DNA from: JBCBJX01 sp964342855
GTDB lineage: Bacteria > Pseudomonadota > Alphaproteobacteria > Caulobacterales > Parvularculaceae
Direction: 5' to 3'
Length of the DNA: 64,000 bases
NCBI GenBank assembly: GCA_964342855.1
Contig: CAYFIB010000011.1
Span: 1-64,000 of the forward strand
Made by a program: the position numbers and the translations under genes. Below, piece by piece: positions 1 to 6,724 of this stretch (position 1 is its first letter; the number at the start of each line of letters is the position of its first letter). Below the pieces are notes generated by a model. The model ran no database searches, was not told where the DNA came from, and saw only the letters and a list, made by a program, of their open reading frames with translations.

Positions 1-203
1 TGAAAGAAGGCGCCATCGTCATCGACATCGGCATCAACCGCGTCGACGCGCCGGAAAAGGGCGCCGGCAAGACCAAGCTCGTGGGCGACGTCGCCTTCGA
101 GGAAGCCGCCGAGCGCGCCTCGGCGATCACGCCGGTACCGGGCGGCGTCGGCCCGATGACGATCGCGAATCTGTTGCGCAACACGGTGTTGGCGGCGGGG
201 TAG
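1..203 (+). CDS. folD: FolD C-terminal end (methylenetetrahydrofolate dehydrogenase/cyclohydrolase), 5' truncated by window edge
   Basis: Only the last 66 residues are inside the window; the first full codon begins at base 3 and the stop is TAG at 201-203. The visible part has the family signatures VIDIGINR, LVGDVAFE and TPVPGGVGPMT, the last being the highly conserved C-terminal FolD signature of the NAD(P)-binding domain. FolD is a cytosolic bifunctional enzyme interconverting 5,10-methylene-, methenyl- and 10-formyl-tetrahydrofolate, which supplies one-carbon units to purine synthesis (purH lies a few kb away but is not co-transcribed). The end looks intact, so the downstream accessory DNA has not disrupted the gene. 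Confidence 0.97.
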   Translation, partial: KEGAIVIDIGINRVDAPEKGAGKTKLVGDVAFEEAAERASAITPVPGGVGPMTIANLLRNTVLAAG

Positions 204-472
204 TGGGGCGCGTGCGTACAATAATCATTGTCGCACATATGGAATGAATGCGCCCTGAGTCCCCTCCTTGGACTTAGTTCTGCTTCCCATTCTGCCGGAT
301 GGATCAATCTAAACCGGAAGCCTCAGAGGCGCGAAGAAGCCGGAACTGTCCTCCGATCGATCAAATCGGACCCTGCGATTTTTTTCTCCAAGCTGCAGAA
401 AATCCTCGCTAGGCGCCTCTTGTTGGTAGGAGGCCGCATATCGCCGCCTCCGATAACGAAGGAGCTAAGACC
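204..472. other. Intergenic region, AT-richer, with two weak hairpins
   Basis: No convincing gene is seen here. An imperfect inverted repeat lies at 213-235 (TGCGtACAAT, loop, ATTGTCGCA), just after folD. A second short stem (TCCGAT/ATCGGA, 352-370) is followed eight bases later by a T-run at 379-385 and may be a weak terminator. A ribosome binding site (GAAGGAG) immediately precedes the gene at 473. The drop in GC begins here, marking the left edge of the accessory segment. Confidence 0.4.
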
Positions 473-895
473 ATGATTTCTAGTGTTGCCGCTGCGATTC
501 TAGCAATCGCATCAACACCGGTAGATATCGAAATAAGCGCCAATAAAAAATGGCAGGATTCGAACATCACCGTGTCTGCTGGCGAGGTGCTCACTGTTCG
601 ACATAAGTCGGGCCAATGGAGAGGGTCGAAAAATGACGCCTTGCACGGGCCGGAAGGTCCCAAAAGCGACGTCTACGACGGACAAGATGGTTACCCCCTA
701 CCCGGAAGAACCGAAAATGCGCTTGTCGCCAGAATTGGAAACGGCCCCGTATTCTTTGTCGGAGCGAACGTTCGCCATGTCACTTCAGTGAGCGGCAAGC
801 TCATGTTCGTGATTAACGACGACCTTGACGGACGTCACGGACAGGGCCTCTCTGACAACGAAGGATCGGTGACTATGGAAGTCAAAGTAAAATGA
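473..895 (+). CDS. Small exported protein resembling the PA-IL/LecA-like galactose-binding fold
   Basis: 140 residues, ATG preceded by GAAGGAG. The N-terminus (MISSVAAAILAIASTP) could be a short signal segment. The C-terminal half follows the order seen in PA-IL (LecA)-like sugar-binding domains: ENALVARIGNG near residue 82-92, a glycine-led strand, SGKLMFVINDD near 107-117, then DNEGSVTMEVKV at the end. In that family these strands carry the calcium/sugar site and the ND..DN pattern is conserved. This is fold-level resemblance only; carbohydrate binding is inferred. The gene is followed directly by a strong terminator, so it appears to be a single-gene transcription unit. Codon use is less GC-biased than in neighbouring core genes, consistent with acquisition. 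Confidence 0.6.
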   Translation: MISSVAAAILAIASTPVDIEISANKKWQDSNITVSAGEVLTVRHKSGQWRGSKNDALHGPEGPKSDVYDGQDGYPLPGRTENALVARIGNGPVFFVGANVRHVTSVSGKLMFVINDDLDGRHGQGLSDNEGSVTMEVKVK

Positions 896-897
896 AG

Positions 898-930
898 AAA
901 CTCCCGCCCCTCGATCGGGGCGGGAGTTTT
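898..930 (+). terminator. Strong Rho-independent terminator
   Basis: A 13-bp perfect stem (AAACTCCCGCCCC pairing with GGGGCGGGAGTTT) around a six-base loop TCGATC, ending in TTTT. It starts two bases after the stop codon of the preceding gene. It decides the start of the next gene: an in-frame ATG at 892 would put this hairpin inside the coding region, which is implausible, so 958 is preferred. Confidence 0.93.
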
Positions 931-957
931 ACGGCAAGAGCAGGAGAAATCAATACC

Positions 958-1518
958 ATGCGCCATCTATTTTTGCTAATAAATCTTCTATTGTTTACAA
1001 CTTCTTCGCTCGCGAACGACGAAGCAATTGAAAATGCATACAAAAGATATGCATCTTATAATGGCGAAGTCCGCGCAAACTGCGCATACTCCCGGCTGGA
1101 TAGCTTACATGATACGATCATTGAACACCTATCTGGAGCACCACGCGACAGATATAGTGAAAGTATAAGTAATCCTGTGGCGTATCTAGCGAAATCGGTT
1201 AGAAACTATGAAATGAGACATCCAAACGGTCCGTTGGATTTGGGTCGGTATGGCTGTACATCAGTAGATATTGAACAAGTGGGCGAAATAGTAGATGATC
1301 GCAATCAAACAGAAACAGATCTCGAAGAATTCTTAGATAAGTTGTATGATTCACTAGACATGGATCAAAGACAACTTGTCAAGTTGCTTCTGGCCGGGCG
1401 AGCAAAACAACAGGCTGAAATAGCAATGGGAACTTACTCTGGCTGGGCTTCTCGAGAGATGAAAAAAATCCGGGAACACGCTCTGTATCTTGCGGATGAA
1501 ATTGGCTCACCTTATTAA
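958..1518 (+). CDS. Hypothetical secreted protein, AT-rich
   Basis: 186 residues starting at the ATG after CAGGAGAAAT; the upstream in-frame ATG at 892 is rejected because a terminator lies between. The first about 19 residues (MRHLFLLINLLLFTTSSLA) are a classical Sec signal peptide, probably cleaved after SLA, so the mature protein is periplasmic or secreted. The mature part is charged and helical-looking, with single cysteines near residues 41 and 98 (NCAYSR, YGCTS) that could form one disulfide. No family is recognised. Base and codon use (many AAA, ATA, TTA codons) differ sharply from the GC-rich surroundings, which suggests recent horizontal transfer. Confidence 0.7.
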   Translation: MRHLFLLINLLLFTTSSLANDEAIENAYKRYASYNGEVRANCAYSRLDSLHDTIIEHLSGAPRDRYSESISNPVAYLAKSVRNYEMRHPNGPLDLGRYGCTSVDIEQVGEIVDDRNQTETDLEEFLDKLYDSLDMDQRQLVKLLLAGRAKQQAEIAMGTYSGWASREMKKIREHALYLADEIGSPY

Positions 1519-1790
1519 ATTTTTACGGTTCCCCCAGACAGGAAAGTAGGTATGTTTCACTTTCAGATTTATTCACACCTACTTTTCAACACCTAACACT
1601 GCGGAACCTTCCGGCGACTGATACACCCACGCCTGTCAAAAAGGGTGCCGATCATGCACCCACCACCAGACAAGTCGCGGCCCTGATGGAAAAACGGTAA
1701 TTATCCCACCAGTCGCACCGACTTAACAAAATCAATAACTTACGCGTTACGCGAGGCGGGCCCGAGCGTCCATCTCGGTAACGAACGCTC
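1519..1790. other. Intergenic region with one inverted repeat; no gene seen
   Basis: About 270 bases lacking a supported reading frame. An imperfect inverted repeat lies at 1541-1587 (GGAAAGTAGGT facing ACCTACTTTTC) around a 20-odd base AT-rich loop. It could act as a terminator for the gene ending at 1518 or be a remnant of a mobile element end. The right part is the 3' flank of the leftward toxin gene. Confidence 0.4.
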
Positions 1791-2210
1791 TTACCGGCCA
1801 GTCCACGGGTTCAACGTCGCCACCCCAAGCCCTCCAACATCCTTTTCGTTCCGGGTCACGACGGTCAGTCCGTTGACGAGGGCGGTGCCGAGGATGAGGC
1901 CGTCCGCCGTGTCGAGGTTTCTCCCGGCGATCCGCGCCGCGGCGCGGGCGGCGCCAGCGGCGCGCGCTTCGGGCTCGCGGATCGGAAGGATCGCGTCGGC
2001 GAAGGTGGCAAACAGCCGGTCCACCGCTTCCGAAAGGGCGGCGCGCCGCGCGCCTTCGGGCAGAAGTCCCAACCCGTAGGCGATTTCATGAACGCTCAGG
2101 ACCGAGATGAACGCTTCGGAGAGGTCTGTAAGAAACGCGACGACGCCCGCATCAGGCGTCGGCTTCACCGTCTCGGAGAGGACGTTGGTGTCGAGCAGAT
2201 AGCGGCTCAC
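1791..2210 (-). CDS. VapC/FitB-like PIN-domain toxin
   Basis: 139-residue PIN-domain ribonuclease, probably the toxin of a type II toxin-antitoxin pair. The hallmark acidic residues are present: LLDTNVLSE near the N-terminus (Asp7), a glutamate in VHEIAYG (about residue 42), the TADG aspartate (about 101) and VTRNEKD near residue 120. PIN toxins of this class cleave specific RNAs in a Mg2+-dependent way. The start overlaps the last four bases of the upstream antitoxin gene, giving translational coupling in the order antitoxin then toxin. RNA target unknown. The length is normal and no active-site residue is obviously missing, so it should be functional. Confidence 0.9.
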   Translation of the reverse strand: MSRYLLDTNVLSETVKPTPDAGVVAFLTDLSEAFISVLSVHEIAYGLGLLPEGARRAALSEAVDRLFATFADAILPIREPEARAAGAARAAARIAGRNLDTADGLILGTALVNGLTVVTRNEKDVGGLGVATLNPWTGR

Positions 2211-2470
2211 GCCTCGTCATCGCCGAAAAGCGGCTCGCGGTCTCTATCGGCGCGGCTCGGCAGGTCGAGGGGCTCGCCCTTCGGCATCGCGTCGAGCAGC
2301 CAGCGGCCGAGATGGGGTCTGGGCGCCTGCAGGCGGTCCCATTCGGCTTCCATAACGACCACCACGGCGTCGCGCCGTCCGATGCGCTGCGGACCTTCTT
2401 CGCGGGCGAGCCGCAGCACCTCGGAGAGCTTCGCCTTCGCCTCGCTCACGGTCCAGACATGCGTATCCAT
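2207..2470 (-). CDS. Phd/YefM-family antitoxin
   Basis: 87-residue protein with the Phd/YefM N-terminal pattern VWTVSEAKAKLSEVL, in which the helix that dimerises and binds DNA carries the EAKAKLSE signature. The C-terminal half (residues about 50-87) is acidic and probably disordered, as expected for the segment that wraps the PIN toxin. It is the first gene of a two-gene leftward operon with the vapC-like gene. A palindrome just upstream (2504-2522) is a reasonable site for autoregulation by the antitoxin or the complex; that link is inferred. Confidence 0.88.
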   Translation of the reverse strand: MDTHVWTVSEAKAKLSEVLRLAREEGPQRIGRRDAVVVVMEAEWDRLQAPRPHLGRWLLDAMPKGEPLDLPSRADRDREPLFGDDEA

Positions 2471-2503
2471 CGAGGCTCAATCTCCATATTGCCCGAACTA
2501 AAC

Positions 2504-2522
2504 ATGGACTATATTGGTCCAT
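2504..2522. promoter_or_regulatory. Palindromic operator candidate of the toxin-antitoxin operon
   Basis: ATGGAC and GTCCAT form a 6-bp inverted repeat separated by seven AT-rich bases (TATATTG). It sits 34 bases upstream of the antitoxin start on the minus strand. The decamer GCAATATGGA (minus strand) occurs twice, at 2484-2493 and 2518-2527. Both are typical of autoregulated TA promoters, but no binding data exist here. Confidence 0.55.
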
Positions 2523-2596
2523 ATTGCAAGGTTGCCGTACATCGCCGACGCCTTGCAAACTCGACCTCTCATGGCGCGACGCCTTAGGCTCCCGGC

Positions 2597-3640
2597 ATGA
2601 TCCTGCTCATCGCATATCTCGCCCTCGCTCTCGGCGTGTCGTTTTTCTGCTCCATCGCCGAAGCGACGCTTCTCTCCACCCGTCCCGCCTATATCGCGGC
2701 CCTTGAACGGCGGGGCCGGCCGGGGGCGCAAGCGCTGAAGCGGCTCTACGACAATCTCGACCGGCCGCTCGCAGCAATCCTGACGGCGAACACCATCGCC
2801 CACACGGTCGGCGCGGCCGGGGTCGGCGCCCAGTCGGCGATCGTGTTCGGAAACGCCTATCTCGGCGCGACGTCCGGCGTTCTGACGCTGCTTATTCTCG
2901 TCTTTTCAGAGATCATCCCGAAATCCCTCGGCGCGGCCCATTGGAAAACCCTGGCGCCGACCATGGGCGTCCTCATTTCATGGCTCTCGATCGCGCTCCA
3001 CCCGATCGTTCTGGTCTCTGAACAACTGACGCGCCTCGTCTCGCCCAAGGACAGAGGGCCCGACGTCTCCCGCGAGGAGGTTCAGGCGATGGCCGATCTC
3101 GGCGCGGCGGAGGGCTCCCTGCACGACCGCGAGCGCCGGGTCATTCGGAACGTCATGAAGCTGACGAACCTTTCTGTTCGGGATATCATGACGCCGCGTC
3201 CGGTCATTTTTTCCGCGCCGCGCGATATGACCGTCAGCGACTATTTCGACGCCCACGCCGATCAGCCGTTTTCACGCATCCCGTTGTATGCTGGCGGCGC
3301 CGACGCCATCGAGGGCTACGTCGTCAAGGCCGATCTGTTCGCCGCCCTCGCCGCAGACCGCCATGACGAACGTCTCGACACGCACCTGCGCGCCTTTCCG
3401 GCGATCCCGGATGCGCTGTCGGCCGCCGACGCCTTCGACCGGCTGTTGCATGAGAAGAGCCACATCGCGCTCATCGTCGACGAGTACGGAACGGTTCAGG
3501 GGCTTGTGACGCTCGAAGACGTCGTCGAGACGCTCATCGGCCTCGAAATCACCGACGAGTTCGACACGGTGGAGGACATGCAATCCCTCGCGCGCCGCCG
3601 CTGGCGGGAGCGGCGCGAAGCGCTGGGCTTTGAGGACTGA
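2597..3640 (+). CDS. CNNM/CBS-pair membrane protein (CorB/CorC-HlyC superfamily)
   Basis: 347 residues. The N-terminal about 150 residues are a CNNM (DUF21) membrane domain with the conserved segments FFCSIAEATLLS (17-28) and LVFSEIIPKSLG (about 101-112). This is followed by a cytosolic acidic helix (REEVQAMADLG) and a CBS pair that begins RDIMTPRP near residue 196 and ends VDEYGTVQGLVTLEDV near 289-304. Family members are linked to Mg2+ or Co2+ efflux; bacterial CorB transports Mg2+. The C-terminal CorC_HlyC domain found in longer relatives is absent, so this is the short form. Substrate unproven. It is transcribed alone and converges on purH. Confidence 0.88.
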   Translation: MILLIAYLALALGVSFFCSIAEATLLSTRPAYIAALERRGRPGAQALKRLYDNLDRPLAAILTANTIAHTVGAAGVGAQSAIVFGNAYLGATSGVLTLLILVFSEIIPKSLGAAHWKTLAPTMGVLISWLSIALHPIVLVSEQLTRLVSPKDRGPDVSREEVQAMADLGAAEGSLHDRERRVIRNVMKLTNLSVRDIMTPRPVIFSAPRDMTVSDYFDAHADQPFSRIPLYAGGADAIEGYVVKADLFAALAADRHDERLDTHLRAFPAIPDALSAADAFDRLLHEKSHIALIVDEYGTVQGLVTLEDVVETLIGLEITDEFDTVEDMQSLARRRWRERREALGFED

Positions 3641-3647
3641 ACGTTCC

Positions 3648-5225
3648 TCAATGCCGGAAGTGCCGGACCCCGGTGACGACCATGGCGAGCCCCGCCTCGT
3701 CCGCCGCAGCGATGACCTCGTCGTCGCGGACGGAGCCGCCGGGCTGGATGACGGCCGTCGCGCCGGCTTCCGCCGCCGCGAGCAGACCGTCCGCAAACGG
3801 GAAGAACGCGTCGGAGGCGACGACGGAGCCTTTGGCGAGGCTTTCAGGGAGGCTCGCCGCCGCCGCGGCGTCCTCGGCCTTGCGGGCGGCGATGCGGGAT
3901 GAGTCCACTCGGCTCATCTGCCCCGCGCCGACGCCGACGGTCGCGCCCTCCTTCGCGTAGACGATGGCGTTCGACTTCACGTGCTTGGCGACGCGGAAGG
4001 CGAAGAGGAGGTCCGCCATCTCCTGTTCGCTCGGCGCGCGTTTGGTGACGACCTGCACATCCCCCGCGGCGACGCGGCGGGCGTCGCGGCCCTGAGCGAG
4101 GAACCCGCCGGAGACGGAGCGGATCATCATCTGCCCATCGTCCGGGTTCGGCATAGCGCCGGTGAGCAGCAGGCGGAGGTTTTTCTTCTTCGCCATCAGC
4201 GCGAGCGCCTCATCCGAGGCGTCAGGCGCGATGATGACTTCGGTGAAGACCGCCGAGATCGCCTCCGCCGCCGCGAGATCGAGGGGGTGGTTGAGTGCGA
4301 TGACGCCGCCGAAGGCCGAGACCGGGTCGCAGCGGAGCGCTTTTTCGTAGGCCTCCAGCAGGGTCGCGCCATGGGCGACGCCGCAGGGGTTCGCGTGCTT
4401 GATGATGGCGACGGCGGGTTTATCCGCATCGAGATCAGCCGCAAGCTCGAACGCGGCGTCCGTGTCGTTGATGTTGTTGTAGGAAAGCTCCTTGCCCTGC
4501 ACCTGCCGCGCAGTGGCGACCCCGGGGCGGGCGTTCCGGTGAACATAGAACGCGGCCTCCTGGTGCGGGTTCTCGCCATAGCGGAGCGTCTGGCGGAGCT
4601 CGCCCGCCACCGCGCGGCGCGTCGGCGCCGTTTCGCCGAGGGTCTCCGCGAGCCAGTTGGAGATGGCGGCGTCGTAAGCCGCCGTGCGGGCGTAGGCCTT
4701 GGCGGCGAGGCGTTTGCGCACCTCAAGATCGACGGCGCCTGCGGCTTCGATCGCGCCCGCAACCGCGTCGTAATCGGACGGATCGACGACGACGGCGACA
4801 TGGGCGTGGTTCTTCGCCGCCGCGCGGATCATGGCCGGGCCGCCGATATCGATATTTTCAACGCACGCGGCGTAATCGCCGCCGGCCGCCAGCATCTCCT
4901 CGAACGGGTAGAGATTGACGACCAGAAGATCGATCGCGCCGATGCCGTGCTCCGCCATGGCGGCCCGATGGGCGGCGTCATCGCGCTTGGCGAGCAGGCC
5001 GCCATGAACGCCCGGGTGCAGGGTCTTCACGCGCCCGTCCATGATCTCCGGAAAATTCGTCAGCTCCGAGACGTCGCGCACCGCGAGCCCCGCCTCGCGC
5101 AGCGCCCGCGCCGTGCCGCCGGTGGAGACGAGTTCCACGCCCGCGCCCTCGAGACGCTTGGCGAAGGCCTCAAGGCCAGTCTTGTCGGAAACGGAAAGAA
5201 GAGCGCGGACGGGAGCGTCGGACAT
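3648..5225 (-). CDS. purH: Bifunctional AICAR transformylase/IMP cyclohydrolase
   Basis: 525 residues, full length for PurH. The protein catalyses the last two steps of IMP synthesis: formylation of AICAR by 10-formyl-THF, then cyclisation. The N-terminal MGS-like IMP cyclohydrolase domain (about 1-145) shows LLSVSDKTGLEAFAKRLE and GGRVKTLHPGVHGGLLA-type sequence; the AICARFT domain follows with RYGENPHQ near 217 and the catalytic Lys-His of IIKHANPCG near 275. The C-terminus reads MVVTGVRHFRH, as in most orthologues. Transcribed alone on the minus strand, separated from the capD/heparinase/rpe group by a repeat element. Cytosolic. Confidence 0.98.
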   Translation of the reverse strand: MSDAPVRALLSVSDKTGLEAFAKRLEGAGVELVSTGGTARALREAGLAVRDVSELTNFPEIMDGRVKTLHPGVHGGLLAKRDDAAHRAAMAEHGIGAIDLLVVNLYPFEEMLAAGGDYAACVENIDIGGPAMIRAAAKNHAHVAVVVDPSDYDAVAGAIEAAGAVDLEVRKRLAAKAYARTAAYDAAISNWLAETLGETAPTRRAVAGELRQTLRYGENPHQEAAFYVHRNARPGVATARQVQGKELSYNNINDTDAAFELAADLDADKPAVAIIKHANPCGVAHGATLLEAYEKALRCDPVSAFGGVIALNHPLDLAAAEAISAVFTEVIIAPDASDEALALMAKKKNLRLLLTGAMPNPDDGQMMIRSVSGGFLAQGRDARRVAAGDVQVVTKRAPSEQEMADLLFAFRVAKHVKSNAIVYAKEGATVGVGAGQMSRVDSSRIAARKAEDAAAAASLPESLAKGSVVASDAFFPFADGLLAAAEAGATAVIQPGGSVRDDEVIAAADEAGLAMVVTGVRHFRH

Positions 5226-5323
5226 GGGAGCCTCGGAGTTCGGGCGGCGAAACGATCAGGAAAGCGGGCGGTTTAAGCCCATTTCGGTGGGTGAGTCTGC
5301 CCCTTCGCAAAAACGCCTGTTGA

Positions 5324-5465
5324 GTCATCCCGGAAACGGCGCAGCCGTAATCCGGGAGCCATCTCGGATGCTCTCGGCGCGCGGATGTCGTCAGAGATGG
5401 GTCCCGGATCGAACACGCGTTCGCCAAGCCCTGCGGGCTTGGACGCGTGTAACGTCCGGGATGAC
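5324..5465. repeat. Composite REP-like inverted repeat bounded by GTCATCCCGGA/TCCGGGATGAC
   Basis: The 142-bp element has perfect 11-bp inverted ends and contains two further nested hairpins: CCATCTC...GAGATGG in the left half, and ACACGCG...CGCGTGT enclosing CCAAGCCC...GGGCTTGG in the right half. No reading frame is conserved. Similar GTCATCCCGGA-type intergenic repeats are widespread in alphaproteobacteria. It fills the gap between purH and capD. Confidence 0.85.
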
Positions 5466-5473
5466 AAATTAGC

Positions 5474-6682
5474 TCACGCGCGCTTGCGCGCCTCGCTGCC
5501 CGTGTCCTCATCCGCCGTGGGCGCCGGGGTTTCCGGCGGGCGGTATTCCGGCACCAGATGGTGCACGGCTTCGGCGAGGGACGGCGCGTCGCCGGAGATC
5601 GCGGTTCGAATGACGTCTTCGAGGCGCGGCGAGAGGAGCGGCAGGTCGATCATCGCGGGCGAGGCGAGTAGCACCCCGTCGGCGCCGGATTTCACCAGCC
5701 GATCTGAATCAAGGAACAGCTCCTCGAACAGCTTTTCGCCGGGGCGGAGGCCCGTAAACTTGATTTCGATGTTCTCGCCCGAGAGCGCGATCATCCGGCG
5801 GGCGAGATCCACGATGCGGACGGGCTCGCCCATATCCAGGACGAAAACGCGGCCATCGTGGGCGACGACGGAGGTTTCGTCCGGGTCGAGGCTCGCGGAC
5901 TGCAGGACGAGCTGCACGGCTTCGCGCGTCGTCATGAAATAGCGGGAAATGTCCGGGTGCGTCACGGTGATCGGCCCGCCGCGCGCGATCTGACGCTGGA
6001 AGAGCGGCGCGACGGAGCCCGTCGACCCGAGAACGTTGCCGAAGCGCACGGTGACGAAGCGCGTGCCGACCTGGCTGACATCGAGCGCCTGCGCATAAAG
6101 CTCGGCGATGCGCTTGGTCGCGCCCATGAGGCTCGACGGGTTCACCGCCTTGTCCGTCGAAATGAAGACGACGCTTTCGGAACCAAATTCGACGGCGAGA
6201 TCGAACACCGTCTTTGCGCCGAGTACGTTCGTCAGCGCCGCGGCGCAGGGGTTCTCCTCCGCGATCGGTACATGCTTGAAGGCGGCGGCGTGGAGGACGA
6301 TCTCCGGCTGCACGTCGCGGAAAAGCGGGCGCATGTGCTGGATGCGGCAGACGTCGGTCAGGTGGCAGGTGCGCGGGATCGGCGAACCCGCCTCGCGCAG
6401 CTCCAGATCGATCTCGTAGAGATTGAATTCTGAGTTATCGACGAGGGCGACGGAAGCAGGATCGAAAGAGAGAACCTGCCGCGTCAGCTCCGAGCCGATG
6501 GTGCCGCCAGCGCCGGTGATGAGCACGCGCTTGCCGGAAACTAGGCGACGCGCGGCTTTCTGATCGAATTTTTTGGGTGGGCGGCCGAGAAGCTCTTCGG
6601 AATCGAGGGACGCGTGGGCGAAGTTGGCGGGAGCACGTCGCGGCGTCACCTGTTCGCTCGGACGTTTCGACCACAGTTTCAT
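5474..6682 (-). CDS. CapD/FlaA1-family nucleotide-sugar dehydratase, soluble short form
   Basis: 402-residue polysaccharide-biosynthesis dehydratase related to the C-terminal half of CapD/WbpM/PglF, which convert UDP-GlcNAc to a 4-keto-6-deoxy sugar. The Rossmann motif GAGGTIG is at 57-63; the catalytic region STDKAVNPSSLMGATK is at 175-190, with Met186 in place of the usual SDR tyrosine and Lys190 conserved, as known for the WbpM subfamily. The four N-terminal membrane helices of long CapD-type proteins are absent; instead there is a basic 50-residue leader and an acidic, Pro-rich C-terminal tail. It follows the heparinase-like gene by 42 bases in the same direction, suggesting a role in surface polysaccharide. 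The exact sugar is unknown. Confidence 0.88.
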   Translation of the reverse strand: MKLWSKRPSEQVTPRRAPANFAHASLDSEELLGRPPKKFDQKAARRLVSGKRVLITGAGGTIGSELTRQVLSFDPASVALVDNSEFNLYEIDLELREAGSPIPRTCHLTDVCRIQHMRPLFRDVQPEIVLHAAAFKHVPIAEENPCAAALTNVLGAKTVFDLAVEFGSESVVFISTDKAVNPSSLMGATKRIAELYAQALDVSQVGTRFVTVRFGNVLGSTGSVAPLFQRQIARGGPITVTHPDISRYFMTTREAVQLVLQSASLDPDETSVVAHDGRVFVLDMGEPVRIVDLARRMIALSGENIEIKFTGLRPGEKLFEELFLDSDRLVKSGADGVLLASPAMIDLPLLSPRLEDVIRTAISGDAPSLAEAVHHLVPEYRPPETPAPTADEDTGSEARKRA

Positions 6683-6724
6683 ACTAGCACGCTCCGCACG
6701 TGCGGCCGGCTGGCGACCGCAGAT

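Noticed and set aside
892..957. Earlier in-frame start for the gene ending at 1518
   Set aside because: It would place a 13-bp terminator stem within the coding region and remove the signal peptide from the N-terminus; ATG 958 has a proper ribosome site.
3981..5276. 431-codon plus-strand frame opposite purH
   Set aside because: Antisense shadow of a conserved gene with no start site or family pattern.
5324..5465. Insertion sequence in the purH-capD gap
   Set aside because: It has inverted ends but is only 142 bases long, without a transposase or target-site duplication; it fits a REP-like repeat better.
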